From the NCBI GenBank assembly GCA_963662985.1, contig OY760067.1:1-64000 (forward strand): a DNA stretch of 64,000 nucleotides, read 5' to 3'. Positions 45,861-54,949 of the stretch are shown here, in pieces. Every line of letters begins with the position of its first letter. Position 1 is the first letter of the stretch. Made by a program: the position numbers and the translations under genes. Origin of the DNA: G963662985 sp963662985. Its GTDB lineage: Bacteria > Chloroflexota > Anaerolineae > Anaerolineales > UBA11579. The notes under the pieces are model-generated. The model saw nothing but the letters and a program-made list of their open reading frames with translations. It made no database searches and had not been told where the DNA came from.

Positions 45861-46643
45861 ATGTTATTTGATATAGATGAATTAGGCAATCGAAAACAAT
45901 ATCATATTGAAACCAAAGTTTATAATGGTCCATTAGATTTACTTTTGTCATTAATTGAAAAATCTGAATTAGATATTACAAAATTAGCTTTGGCTGAAGT
46001 GACAGATCAATATTTGGAATATTTAAATTCAATTCGTGATAAGTATGCAGATGAAGTTTCTGAATTTATTGTTGTAGCTGCAAAATTAATGCAAATTAAA
46101 TCAGAAGCCTTGTTACCTAGACCACCTGAAAGAGAACCGGGAGAAGAAGATCCGGGTGAAGAGCTTATTCAACAATTATTGATTTATCGTGAATTCAAAA
46201 CTATTTCAAAGATGTTGGAGAGCAGGCTTGATGAAGGATATCATTCCTATTTACGAACAGCACCTCCACCTAAGATTGAAGGTAAGTTAGATTTAAGTGG
46301 AATAGATATTAATCATTTATATGAAATGGCTATTCATCTCTATAAATTAGCTGATGATAGAAAACCTGTCGATGAAGTTATCGAACTTTCGCATGTAACA
46401 ATTAAAGAAAAAATAAAAATGATTCATTCTATCTTAATTAAAAATTCTTCAATCAAGTTTTCTGAATTGTTTGAAAATCATTTTACAAAATTAGATGTTG
46501 TTGTAACATTTTTAGCTATGTTGGAATTAATGAAACAATATTATCTTCAAGTAAATCAAGATGAACTTTTTGGCGAAATATCTATTGAAAAATCAAATGG
46601 TGAAGATATTAAAGACGATTTCGAATTATCAATAATTGATTAA
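45861..46643 (+). CDS. scpA: Segregation and condensation protein A
   Basis: Kleisin subunit of the bacterial SMC condensin complex, 260 residues. The N-terminal SMC-neck-binding part shows YNGPLDLLLSLIEKSELDITKLALAEVTDQYLEYL and the conserved EFIVVAAKLMQIKSEALLP. The C-terminal winged-helix part (about 195-245, FSELFENHFTKLDVVVTFLAMLELMKQ) ends in the typical DELFGEI. It bridges Smc heads with ScpB; no scpB gene follows here, although the two genes are often adjacent. Instead a sulfur-carrier/tRNA-thiolation pair follows. The mRNA may be leaderless (TATAAT 7 bases before the ATG). Confidence 0.95.
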   Translation: MLFDIDELGNRKQYHIETKVYNGPLDLLLSLIEKSELDITKLALAEVTDQYLEYLNSIRDKYADEVSEFIVVAAKLMQIKSEALLPRPPEREPGEEDPGEELIQQLLIYREFKTISKMLESRLDEGYHSYLRTAPPPKIEGKLDLSGIDINHLYEMAIHLYKLADDRKPVDEVIELSHVTIKEKIKMIHSILIKNSSIKFSELFENHFTKLDVVVTFLAMLELMKQYYLQVNQDELFGEISIEKSNGEDIKDDFELSIID

Positions 46644-46675
46644 ACTCTCCTACAAAAAATACTTTTGAGGTCTTT

Positions 46676-46891
46676 ATGACAAATTCTGCTCCTAAAGCAA
46701 CAGTAATAATTGATGGTACTGAAAATGTTGTGTATTTAAAATCACATTCTCAATTAATTGGTGTTTTACAAAAATTTGATCTATTACCAGAAAGTGTTTT
46801 AGTTGTACGTAATGGTGATCTAATACCAGAAGATACTGAAATTAATAATGGGGATGTTTTAACGGTAATTAATATTATTTCTGGAGGTTAA
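46676..46891 (+). CDS. MoaD/ThiS-like sulfur carrier protein
   Basis: Ubiquitin-like protein of 71 residues ending in the double glycine IISGG (Gly70-Gly71), the site that becomes a thiocarboxylate in MoaD, ThiS and TtuB. It shows the beta-grasp layout, with LLPESVLVVRNGDLIPEDTEINNGDVLTVINIISGG as its second half. GAGG lies about 6 bases before the ATG. One base separates it from a TtuA-type tRNA thiolase, so it is best read as the TtuB-like sulfur donor of that enzyme rather than a molybdopterin or thiamine protein; no genes of those pathways are nearby. Confidence 0.88.
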   Translation: MTNSAPKATVIIDGTENVVYLKSHSQLIGVLQKFDLLPESVLVVRNGDLIPEDTEINNGDVLTVINIISGG

Positions 46892-46892
46892 A

Positions 46893-47831
46893 ATGAAATG
46901 TCAGATTTGTAAAAAGCCTTCAGTCATTAATTTACGGCCACATCATATGTCCTTATGTAAGGAACATTTTTTAAATTGGGTTCCAAAACAAGTCGAGAAA
47001 AATATTGAAAAATATAAAATGTTTTCACATGATGAAGAAATAATGGTAGCAGTTTCAGGTGGGAAAGATTCTTTAGCTTTGTGGGATATTCTTAATCGAT
47101 TGGAATATAAAACAATTGGTTTTTATATTGACTTAGGGATTGAAGAAGGGATAGGTTATTCAGAAAAGTCGAAAGAATTAACTATAAGGTTTGCTGAAGA
47201 AAACAATCTCTCTCTAGAAATTATTTCACTTGATGATAGATATAATGTTAATATCATTGATATGGCGAAAATTGCAAAACAGTCAAAAAAAGTATGTTCT
47301 ACTTGTGGTTTAGTAAAACGATATTTGATGAATGAAATTGTAATCAAGAATGATATCAAAGTATTTGCGACTGGTCATAATTTGGATGACGAGGTTTCTT
47401 TTTTATTCGGAAATACATTAAATTGGCAGACATCCTATTTAGCTAGACAAGCTCCAGTTTTAGAGGCTCATGGAAATTTTGCAAGAAAAGTAAAACCTCT
47501 GTGTAGAATGTATGAAAGAGAGATGGCTGCATATGCTTTGTTGCGAGGAATTGATTATATTCATGTGGAATGTCCTTTTTCAGAAGGGTCAAGGACTATT
47601 TATTATAAAGAGATTTTAACTGACATGGAATCTGTTAGCCCAGGGACAAAAATACATTATTATACAAAGTTTTTGAATGCAAAAAAAGAAGGAATTTTTG
47701 ATAAAGTGGATCAGAATGAATTGGAACGGCTACAACCTTGTTCATCTTGTGGACAACCAACTTCTGCAGGGCGATGTTCTTTTTGTTCTTTGATCGAAAA
47801 AGTACAAAATGTACAAATTGAAAAAAAATAA
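46893..47831 (+). CDS. ttuA: TtuA/TtcA-family tRNA 2-thiolation enzyme
   Basis: ATP-pyrophosphatase of 312 residues that adenylates tRNA and exchanges oxygen for sulfur, probably at position 54 (2-thioribothymidine) as in TtuA. The N-terminal zinc finger has Cys3/Cys6 and Cys22/His25. The PP-loop SGGKDS is at 55-60. The central cysteines for the catalytic 4Fe-4S cluster lie in VCSTCG and VECPF, with GHNLDDE between them. A second zinc finger near the C-terminus reads CSSCGQP...CSFC. The sulfur-carrier gene directly upstream matches the TtuA-TtuB pairing. This modification is best known in thermophiles but the family also occurs in mesophiles. A terminator follows. Confidence 0.9.
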   Translation: MKCQICKKPSVINLRPHHMSLCKEHFLNWVPKQVEKNIEKYKMFSHDEEIMVAVSGGKDSLALWDILNRLEYKTIGFYIDLGIEEGIGYSEKSKELTIRFAEENNLSLEIISLDDRYNVNIIDMAKIAKQSKKVCSTCGLVKRYLMNEIVIKNDIKVFATGHNLDDEVSFLFGNTLNWQTSYLARQAPVLEAHGNFARKVKPLCRMYEREMAAYALLRGIDYIHVECPFSEGSRTIYYKEILTDMESVSPGTKIHYYTKFLNAKKEGIFDKVDQNELERLQPCSSCGQPTSAGRCSFCSLIEKVQNVQIEKK

Positions 47832-47860
47832 AAAAAACAGCCAACTGGCTGTTTTTTTAT
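47830..47860. terminator. Bidirectional terminator between ttuA and the uridine kinase fusion
   Basis: ACAGCC - AACT - GGCTGT stem flanked by a long A run on the left and T7 on the right, between converging genes. Confidence 0.88.
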
Positions 47861-47870
47861 AAACAATTAT

Positions 47871-49214
47871 TTAATGAACGTCTAAATTGCTACCACCTAT
47901 AAATTCTCGAATTACAGAATCTCTGGGAACAACACTGTCATCGTTAATTGGCAAAACTTGAGAAAGCATTTTATGTGTTCGGAGTGCTCTATCATAAGCA
48001 TCTTTTCTGCGGGGATCATCTTTAAATTCTTCTATCCAACTTGAAAAACTATCATAAAGTTGATGACGATAAAGAGATAATTCATATGGCATACCGCTAC
48101 TTATGATATAGTCTGCGGTATTAATATAAGGGAGAATGTTTTTCTTTTCTGCAGTCCTAACATAATGCCAATGAGTTAGCGTGCTTTTTGGATCGTAAGA
48201 TCTATGTGTGGCATCTCTAAGCATTCTTCGCATTAGACGAATATCTGTCCATCGTATATATTTGCCATCATGATCTTTTATTTGTAAGAACGGTTCAAGG
48301 TATAATCGATATTGTTTTTCAGGGGGGATGTCTCCAGTCATTTCAGGATACAAACCATATAGGCTATCTATTAGAATTATTTCGTTATCGGTGATCTTGA
48401 GGGGAGTGTGATTGAGAGTGCGTTTGCCTGTTTTGAAATCATAATAAGGCATTAAAATTTCTTCACCTTCAAAGAGTTTTTGAAGATGTTCATTTATTAA
48501 TGCCAGATCTAAGGCTTGAGGTGTTTCAAAATCGTAATCACCAAATTCGTCTTTAGGATGCATTTCTAAATCAAAATAATAATGATCAATATTCATTGTT
48601 ATAAGTTTTAGGCCGGCACGAGCGAGTTTTTGACCAATCTTGGTTGTTGTTGTGGTTTTGCCTGATGAAGATGGTCCTGAAATAATTACCATTCTGATTT
48701 CATTTTTTCTTTTAATGATTTGTTCCGCAACAATTGCTAAATCAACTGCATAAGCCATTTCTGATTCTTGAACAATTTCCTCAAATTCTCCATCTTTAAT
48801 TCTCTGGTTGTATTTTTCAAGAGTATTGACTCCATGATCTACTGACCAATCTAATGTTTCCCATATTTTTTTCCATGGGATTGTCTTTGTTTCGTCTGGC
48901 GCCCGATTTTTTTCAATATTTCTTGCCCGAATACGCTCATCACGATATAAAATATAAGCTTTGGCGACTTTTACCAAATCGTTTTTAATTAAGACTTTTT
49001 CAACAACATCTTGAATTTCTTCAATTTGAGGTATATAGTCAAGGGGCAATTCATATTCTAAGGTTGCTACAACTTCTTTACTGAGTCTGTCAGCTAAAGC
49101 TTTATCTCTGCCACCAACAGAAACAGAAGCTCGATATATTGCATTACTAATTCGATCCGTATTAAATGGTACTTTTTCACCACTTCTTTTAATAACATAT
49201 TTAAATCTACTCAT
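47871..49214 (-). CDS. ATP-cone domain fused to a uridine kinase/phosphoribulokinase-type kinase
   Basis: Protein of 447 residues. Residues 1-95 form an ATP-cone (YVIKRSGEKVPFNTDRISNAIYRA ... VAKAYILYRDERIR), the nucleotide-sensing domain best known from ribonucleotide reductases and NrdR. From about 175 comes a kinase of the PRK/uridine kinase superfamily: P-loop GPSSSGKTTTT, DHYY(F), YDFETPQALDL, LIDSLYGLYPEM and RRMLRDATHRSYDP. The likely reaction is phosphorylation of a nucleoside or sugar, with the cone as allosteric ATP/dATP sensor. The ATG at 49214 is chosen because GAGGTGA lies 6 bases before it; the frame also opens at a GTG three codons upstream. It is a single gene between two terminators. 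Confidence 0.9.
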   Translation of the reverse strand: MSRFKYVIKRSGEKVPFNTDRISNAIYRASVSVGGRDKALADRLSKEVVATLEYELPLDYIPQIEEIQDVVEKVLIKNDLVKVAKAYILYRDERIRARNIEKNRAPDETKTIPWKKIWETLDWSVDHGVNTLEKYNQRIKDGEFEEIVQESEMAYAVDLAIVAEQIIKRKNEIRMVIISGPSSSGKTTTTTKIGQKLARAGLKLITMNIDHYYFDLEMHPKDEFGDYDFETPQALDLALINEHLQKLFEGEEILMPYYDFKTGKRTLNHTPLKITDNEIILIDSLYGLYPEMTGDIPPEKQYRLYLEPFLQIKDHDGKYIRWTDIRLMRRMLRDATHRSYDPKSTLTHWHYVRTAEKKNILPYINTADYIISSGMPYELSLYRHQLYDSFSSWIEEFKDDPRRKDAYDRALRTHKMLSQVLPINDDSVVPRDSVIREFIGGSNLDVH

Positions 49215-49280
49215 AATTTTCACCTCTAATTATTTAACATTGTTTAGTAATTATAGATAATAATTATTTTTCATGCAAAT

Positions 49281-49316
49281 AAAAAAGACTATTCTTAGGA
49301 GAATAGCCTTTTTTGT
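49281..49316 (-). terminator. Terminator after the M20 peptidase/MFS operon
   Basis: GGCTATTCTC - CTAA - GAATAGTC on the minus strand followed by TTTTTT, placed between the peptidase stop codon and the next minus-strand gene. Confidence 0.85.
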
Positions 49317-49333
49317 TTAATTTTTGTTTTTTC

Positions 49334-50788
49334 TTATTGGGCAAAATTCTTAATATATTGAATAAGAAATTGTGTCATACCTTTTAATTCTGAAATTTTT
49401 ATTCGTTCATCAATTCCATGGATGAGTGGCAAATTCGTTTTGTCCAATAAACAAGGAGAGAAACGATGAACGTTATCACTTATCTGGCAAAAGTTTCTAG
49501 AATCTGTGCCACCTAGCATTAAGAAGAAAGTAACAGGCATATCTCCAAAAACCTGATGAACAGTTTGAACCATTTTTTCAAATGCAGGATTTTGCATTGA
49601 TGAAATTGGAGATGCTTCGACACAGAAATTAGGATTTACTTTAAATTCTATACGATCGTCATTTATTACTTTTTTGAAATGTGATATTACATCTTGATAG
49701 GTAGTTCCTGGCATAAGTCGAGAGTTTATGTTTACGTATGCCTGGTTGGGAACGACATTTTCTTTATCTCCACCATTGATAATAGTTGGGACTGCTGTGG
49801 TACGGATGGATGCATTTGTGGTGTTGTCTTTTGATAAAATAGAATTTACTATAGGTCCAAATAACCAAAGATTTGCAAACAATAATCTTAAGTAAAATGG
49901 TGCGGTTTTGCCGAGACCTTCAAACATCGGTTTAATGTGATGTGCGTCTGCTGGCATTGGATTTTTATTGATCTTGGTAATTGCTTCTGCCAAAACTGTA
50001 ATAGTGGTTTCTTTGCTTGGCATGGCAGAATGTCCGGGTGGTTGGTTTACATGCAATTCGATATTTGCATATCCTTTTTCAACCATACCAATCAAAGCAA
50101 TTTTCCCTGGAACGCCAGGAAGTGCATTTTGATTAATCATGCCACCTTCATCAATAACAGCTTCAAGTTTAATACCTTGAGAAGCTAGGTGATTTACAAC
50201 AGCTTTTGCTCCTTCACCTCCGCCAATTTCTTCATCATGACCAAACGATAAATAAACTGTGCGTTTTGGTTGATATCCTTCTGAGAGAAGGTATTCAACT
50301 GCTTCTATGTTGGCGATTAATTGATTTTTTATATCCAAAGTCCCACGCCCCCAAACATACCCGTCAGCTATCGTTCCACTAAAAGGTGGATAAGTCCACT
50401 TATCAAGGCTTGATTTGCTTGCAGGTACAACATCTTGATGAGCCATCAAACAAATTGGATCCAAGGTTGTGTCTGATCCTTCCCATTTATACAATAAACT
50501 AAATTGGTTTATTTTTTCAAGGGTACAAGTTTTGTGTACAAGTGGATACATTTCTTTTAATTGCTTATGTAATTCATCGAAAGCTTTTTTGTCAGGTTCT
50601 ACATTTTCGTATGAAACAGTGTTGATTTGAATTATGTTGGAAAGGTGGGTAGCAATTTTTTGCTCATCAATATCTGAAAGTTGAACTTTTTCAATAGATG
50701 GATATTGTTTTCCAAATTTAAAAGTGTTTATTAGGGTAATTGCAATTAATATTACAAGTAAAGCAAGAATTATTAATAACGTTGTCAT
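49334..50788 (-). CDS. Membrane-anchored M20 peptidase (carboxypeptidase/PM20D1-like)
   Basis: Zinc peptidase of 484 residues. An N-terminal membrane helix (3-25, LLIILALLVILIAITLIN) probably anchors it, with the catalytic part outside. Metal and active-site motifs are LMAHQDVVPA, GRGTLDIKNQ, LSFGHDEEIGG, DEGGMIN, and a late LGGTDSRNF with IHGIDERI. The layout (long linker before the first motif, YENVEPD) matches the carboxypeptidase S / PM20D1 subgroup, which cleaves or joins N-acyl amino acids. It starts 21 bases after the MFS transporter gene and is probably co-transcribed with it. The substrate is unknown. Confidence 0.9.
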   Translation of the reverse strand: MTTLLIILALLVILIAITLINTFKFGKQYPSIEKVQLSDIDEQKIATHLSNIIQINTVSYENVEPDKKAFDELHKQLKEMYPLVHKTCTLEKINQFSLLYKWEGSDTTLDPICLMAHQDVVPASKSSLDKWTYPPFSGTIADGYVWGRGTLDIKNQLIANIEAVEYLLSEGYQPKRTVYLSFGHDEEIGGGEGAKAVVNHLASQGIKLEAVIDEGGMINQNALPGVPGKIALIGMVEKGYANIELHVNQPPGHSAMPSKETTITVLAEAITKINKNPMPADAHHIKPMFEGLGKTAPFYLRLLFANLWLFGPIVNSILSKDNTTNASIRTTAVPTIINGGDKENVVPNQAYVNINSRLMPGTTYQDVISHFKKVINDDRIEFKVNPNFCVEASPISSMQNPAFEKMVQTVHQVFGDMPVTFFLMLGGTDSRNFCQISDNVHRFSPCLLDKTNLPLIHGIDERIKISELKGMTQFLIQYIKNFAQ

Positions 50789-50809
50789 TTTGAATTTCTC
50801 CTTTTTTAA

Positions 50810-51997
50810 TTAGATTTGCTCTTTGTTTTTTGGTTTAAATATTAAAGGCAGGAATAGTAACGCCATGAGGTTAAGTAATGCGTAAATTAAAAATGTGGGG
50901 CTAAATCCGATTGAATCTGTTAATGTGCCGGCAATGCCCATACCCGCTCCTTGCCCGATATTTGTAACTGCCATAAGAATAGAATACATAGATGCTGCAA
51001 TGGCAGCTACTGTATAACGCATACATAATGCAAATGCCATTGTTTGAGTTATTCCATATCCTATACCAAAAATAGGGACAATAATTAAAGCCATTTCAAG
51101 AGAATTAATAAATGAAAGAGCAACAATAAATACACTTGTGACGGATACACCGATGAGAAGTGAATTTTTAATTGAGAGTTTTTTCATAATTAGTCCAGCT
51201 ATAACTGAACCTATCACAACACCTATTCCCCATGTTGTACTAATAAGACCAGCTTGAGAAAGACTAATTCCAATGGTTTCTTCTATGAATGGGTTGACTA
51301 AAAAATTTGCACCGATTACTGCAGCGAAGACAACAAAGCCAAATCCCGCAACAGCAAGAATTTGTGAATTTTTGAATGCACCAAAGGCTTTCCAATTAAA
51401 TACTTCTTCTTTCTCTTCTTTTGGTTCTTTTACTAAAGGTAAGAGAATGAAAGGAACTAATGTAAGAACAGCTAATGTCCAGAAGACTGAATTCCATGAA
51501 ACATTTTCAGCTAAGAAACCTGTAACTAAAGATGCAACAATAATACCTATAGCACGGCCACCAACCATAAATGATTGAATTGTGCTTTCTTCTTCCTCTG
51601 ATGATGAATCTAAGGCAAGGCCATCTGTACAAGTGTCATACCAAGCCATCCCTAATTGTAAGATAAAAGCTATAGCAACAAAAAGCCAGTAATTTTCCGC
51701 TGGATTAATAAATGGAATCACAACTAAACAAATAGTTTGAATAACCAATCCTAAAACAATATATGGTTTTCGATGACCTAACCCAAAAAGATTTACTTTA
51801 TCACTTAAGATGCCAAGGAAGATTTTGATAACAAATGGAATTAATGCGATTGCACTAAAAATACCAATATCTGTCATTGTAAGACCATTACTTAATAGAT
51901 ATAGGGCGTTTAGAGAAGTAAAATATCCTAATATTGTTCCTTGTGTTAAATATAAGGATCCAAAAAGAAGATATCTTAAAGTTCGATTTGATTTCAT
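50810..51997 (-). CDS. Major facilitator superfamily transporter
   Basis: Membrane protein of 395 residues with about 12 hydrophobic helices. The loop-2 motif reads LGILSDKVNLFGLGHRKPYIVLG, typical of MFS. After helix 4, DTCTDGLALDSS and the central loop KEPKEEKEEV resemble the PAT/AmpG-like and sugar:cation-like subfamilies. Substrate not identifiable. First gene of a two-gene unit with the M20 peptidase, which suggests uptake or export of a peptide-like or N-acyl amino acid compound, only as inference. Confidence 0.88.
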   Translation of the reverse strand: MKSNRTLRYLLFGSLYLTQGTILGYFTSLNALYLLSNGLTMTDIGIFSAIALIPFVIKIFLGILSDKVNLFGLGHRKPYIVLGLVIQTICLVVIPFINPAENYWLFVAIAFILQLGMAWYDTCTDGLALDSSSEEEESTIQSFMVGGRAIGIIVASLVTGFLAENVSWNSVFWTLAVLTLVPFILLPLVKEPKEEKEEVFNWKAFGAFKNSQILAVAGFGFVVFAAVIGANFLVNPFIEETIGISLSQAGLISTTWGIGVVIGSVIAGLIMKKLSIKNSLLIGVSVTSVFIVALSFINSLEMALIIVPIFGIGYGITQTMAFALCMRYTVAAIAASMYSILMAVTNIGQGAGMGIAGTLTDSIGFSPTFLIYALLNLMALLFLPLIFKPKNKEQI

Positions 51998-52109
51998 GAT
52001 TTTCTCCTAAAAAATGAATAAAACGAAGGTTGATGAATGAATGTAATTAATATTATGATTACAAGATATATATTTTGTTTATTATATCGCTAAAGCTTCT
52101 TTAATCTAG

Positions 52110-52138
52110 TTACTAGAAAAATAATGAGTTGTTATAAT
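52110..52138 (+). promoter_or_regulatory. Candidate promoter of the lipoprotein / L,D-transpeptidase operon
   Basis: TATAAT at 52133-52138 with TTACTA at 52110-52115, spacer 17. The -10 is consensus and the -35 partial. It lies 43 bases before the lipoprotein start and would drive the envelope gene set that follows. Confidence 0.55.
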
Positions 52139-52180
52139 ATACTAACTGATAAGGAAGAATAAAGAGATAGAGGAACTCAT

Positions 52181-52909
52181 ATGATTAAGAAAAATATTCA
52201 TTTTGTTTTGGTTTTACTATTATTTGTTTTCATTTTCATTCTTAGTAGTTGTTCAAGTAATTCAAATGGAGATATTTCATCAACTGAGGTATCAAATAAT
52301 GGTGTAGAAACTTCAAACATGGAAGAAACAGAAATTTCTACTTTGCCAACAAATGAGCCAACTTTAGATGCTACTCAAACTTCAGAGAATGAAAAAGAAA
52401 AAATTGATAATATTTTGAATGATTATCATAATTATCTTCAGGCAAATGATGTTAATGGTGCCTTACAAGTTTTAGCTTCTGCGTTGGAAGTTTATCCAAA
52501 TAATCAAGAAGTTCTTTTGACAAGATCTCAACTCTATTTTGAAACTTTACAATTTGATTTAGCTTTAGAGGATGTCAATCAAGTTTTAATTGACAATCCG
52601 GATTCGATTAAAGCATTATATTTGCAAGGGAATATTTATTTTTCTCAAGGAGAGCGAGAAAAGGCTGTTAATGCATTTGAAAAAGTAATTGAGTTGGATG
52701 CTTATTATTTAGATGCTTATATTCAATTAGGTTTCTTATATTATGATTCTGCTGAAACTGATAAGGCAATAGAAACCTTTAATAAATATATTGAACTTGC
52801 TGATGATGGAGAAGATAAAAACTATATCATTGATTTTGTTGATACTTTAATTTCAATTCAATCCACCCAAGAAGCACAGGAGACACAAGTTATACCTAAT
52901 GAAGAATAA
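52181..52909 (+). CDS. TPR-repeat lipoprotein
   Basis: Protein of 242 residues with a lipoprotein signal: hydrophobic stretch at 7-21 and lipobox LSSC with Cys24 as the lipidated residue. A Ser/Thr/Glu-rich linker follows to about 75. Then come three to four tetratricopeptide units (about 80-215: NDVNGALQVLASALEVYPNNQEVL, ALYLQGNIYFSQGEREKAVNAFEKVIELD, AYIQLGFLYYDSAETDKAIETFNKYIEL), a protein-contact scaffold. It overlaps the following L,D-transpeptidase gene by 11 bases, so it may help position that enzyme at the cell surface. GAGG lies 7 bases before the ATG. Confidence 0.88.
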   Translation: MIKKNIHFVLVLLLFVFIFILSSCSSNSNGDISSTEVSNNGVETSNMEETEISTLPTNEPTLDATQTSENEKEKIDNILNDYHNYLQANDVNGALQVLASALEVYPNNQEVLLTRSQLYFETLQFDLALEDVNQVLIDNPDSIKALYLQGNIYFSQGEREKAVNAFEKVIELDAYYLDAYIQLGFLYYDSAETDKAIETFNKYIELADDGEDKNYIIDFVDTLISIQSTQEAQETQVIPNEE

Positions 52910-53960
52910 AAATTTTTCACGGCGAGATTTCTTAAAGTTAAGTGCGATTACGCCTTTGGCTTATCAATCTTTAAAATTTGATAAGTTTTCTCGTTATTCA
53001 TCCAATAGTTTCTTCGCTACTTCAAAATTAGGAAGAGCAATTGGGGGTTTAAATATTAGAAAAGAACCACATTATCAAGCTGATTTAGTTGGTGATTATA
53101 ACGAAGATGATGTGTTTGAATATTATGAAGAAGTTATAGGTGAAGTTCCTTATTGGACAAATCAAACATGGTATCGAGTTGCTAATGGTTATGTTTGGTC
53201 TGGTTTTGTGCAATCCGTAAAAAATAATCCTGTAGCTGAACCTTTCATGGAATTACCTGATACAAATACTGAATATGGTAAAGGGTACTGGGCTGAAATT
53301 TGTGTTCCTTATTTAGATCTTGACCCTGGTTCAGGGCCAGTTCGTTCGCCATCATTTCTCGAAGCAGATAAGTATCGTTTGTATTATGAGCAAGTTGTTT
53401 GGGTGAAAGATGTGATGCAAACTGGCGATGGCAGGATTTTACATAAAATTTCTGAATGGCATGGAACCTACGGTGATGAGTTTTGGGTAGATGCGCATGG
53501 TTTAAGACAAATTCTTCCAGAGGAAATATCTACTATAAATCCAGGTGTTGCTGATAAACGCGTGGTGATTGATCTTTCTCAGCAGACGTTGTCATGTTTT
53601 GAAGGAAATAACGAAGTATTTTATACAAGAATTGCTTCAGGCGTTTCTCCTGATTTTGAGACTCCAGTTGGGTTGTTTACTCCACATCGCCGTTTGATTT
53701 CGTTACATATGTCTGGAAATATAACGGGAGATTATCCTGCAGTTGGTTGGACAACAATGTTTACTGGAAGTGGTGTTTCGATACACTCAGCTCATTGGCA
53801 TAATACATTTGGAAAACCAACTTCACATGGATGTATTAATTGCAAACCTTCTGATGCGAAGTGGATTTTTAGATGGGTAGAGCCGGCAGTTCCTTATGTT
53901 CCAGGTGATATTACAATGGATATGTCAAATCCTTACACTAAAGTGCAAGTGATTGAATAA
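52899..53960 (+). CDS. L,D-transpeptidase with Tat-like signal
   Basis: Protein of 353 residues. The N-terminus carries a twin-arginine motif SRRDFLK followed by a weak hydrophobic stretch, indicating export by Tat. An SH3-like region (about 45-110, GGLNIRKEPHYQADLVG ... WYRVANGYVW) precedes the YkuD catalytic domain (about 225-350). That domain shows VIDLSQQTLSCFEGN at its start and the active-site SHGCINC, with catalytic Cys312. Such enzymes cross-link peptidoglycan or attach proteins to it. In Chloroflexi, where walls vary, its presence implies a peptidoglycan-like substrate. Translationally coupled to the TPR lipoprotein. Confidence 0.9.
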   Translation: MKNKNFSRRDFLKLSAITPLAYQSLKFDKFSRYSSNSFFATSKLGRAIGGLNIRKEPHYQADLVGDYNEDDVFEYYEEVIGEVPYWTNQTWYRVANGYVWSGFVQSVKNNPVAEPFMELPDTNTEYGKGYWAEICVPYLDLDPGSGPVRSPSFLEADKYRLYYEQVVWVKDVMQTGDGRILHKISEWHGTYGDEFWVDAHGLRQILPEEISTINPGVADKRVVIDLSQQTLSCFEGNNEVFYTRIASGVSPDFETPVGLFTPHRRLISLHMSGNITGDYPAVGWTTMFTGSGVSIHSAHWHNTFGKPTSHGCINCKPSDAKWIFRWVEPAVPYVPGDITMDMSNPYTKVQVIE

Positions 53961-53992
53961 ACTTGAGTTCAAACAAGATAGAAGGTTTTTTT

Positions 53993-54949
53993 ATGAATGA
54001 TCTTACAATTGGTATTGCTTTTTTTGCTGGAATCGCTTCCTTTTTTTCACCTTGCGTTTTTTCTTTAGTACCGGCTTATGTTAGTTATTTGAGTGGGTCT
54101 TCTGCAGCTCAGACTAAAGTTAAATCTGGACATTCAGTATTCCAAGGGATTTTCTTTATTCTTGGTTTTACGGTAGTCTTTGTTTTGCTTGGTTCTGTAT
54201 TTGCAGGTGTTGGAGCAATTAGCTATACGTTAACAAATTGGCTGACAAGAATTGGTGGTTTGGTGGTGATTTTATTCGGCTTACATATGATGCATATTAT
54301 TACTATCCCATTCTTAAATTATGATACCAGACAACAAGGTGGTAAAAAGTATTCTTCTGATGGATTAACTTCATTTATGATGGGTATCTTTTTTTCAGCA
54401 GGTTGGTCTCCATGTGTAGGTCCAATTTTGGGTTTAATTTTGACATTTGCATTAAACGGAGGAAGTGTTTGGTTAGGGGCTATTTATTTATTGGTCTATT
54501 CATTGGGTTTAGGAATTCCTTTCTTGATCGCTGCTACGCAAATTGATTGGGTTACAACAATTTTGAGAAGACATGGCAAATTAATGAAGATTGTGGAAAT
54601 TGTAATGGGTGTAGTAATGATCCTATTAGGTGTTTTGTTGTTGATGGATAAGTTTGCTACTTTGTCTCAATTAAACTTTAATTTTCATATTTCAGATGAA
54701 ACAAATTTTGGTTTGAAAACTTTGTTGATTACTGGTGGCTCTTTCTTAATTGGTGCTTTGGTAGGCATTTTTGCTACTTTTAAAGGCAAGTCTTTTTTGA
54801 ATGTATGGTTCTTGGTTTCTGGTGTTTTATTTGTTTTAGCATTTAGTGCTGTTTTTGTTAGCTGGACTACATTCTTTATCATTTTAGGAGTTGTTTTACT
54901 TATTAGCGGTTTGGTAGTTTTTAGTAATAAAAGGAATAATCAATCATGA
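53993..54949 (+). CDS. CcdA-family thiol-disulfide membrane transporter
   Basis: Membrane protein of 318 residues with about six to eight helices. It shows the CcdA/DsbD-beta motifs GIASFFSPCVFSLVPAYVSYLSG and AGWSPCVGPILG: each contains a PC (or PCV) cysteine that carries reducing power across the membrane, from thioredoxin to exported proteins or cytochrome c maturation factors. The C-terminal third has extra hydrophobic segments beyond the usual 230-240 residue CcdA. The ATG at 53993 with AAGG 7-8 bases upstream is preferred; an upstream in-frame start at 53963 (TTG) has no site. It overlaps the DUF2085 gene by 4 bases (ATGA). Confidence 0.92.
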   Translation: MNDLTIGIAFFAGIASFFSPCVFSLVPAYVSYLSGSSAAQTKVKSGHSVFQGIFFILGFTVVFVLLGSVFAGVGAISYTLTNWLTRIGGLVVILFGLHMMHIITIPFLNYDTRQQGGKKYSSDGLTSFMMGIFFSAGWSPCVGPILGLILTFALNGGSVWLGAIYLLVYSLGLGIPFLIAATQIDWVTTILRRHGKLMKIVEIVMGVVMILLGVLLLMDKFATLSQLNFNFHISDETNFGLKTLLITGGSFLIGALVGIFATFKGKSFLNVWFLVSGVLFVLAFSAVFVSWTTFFIILGVVLLISGLVVFSNKRNNQS

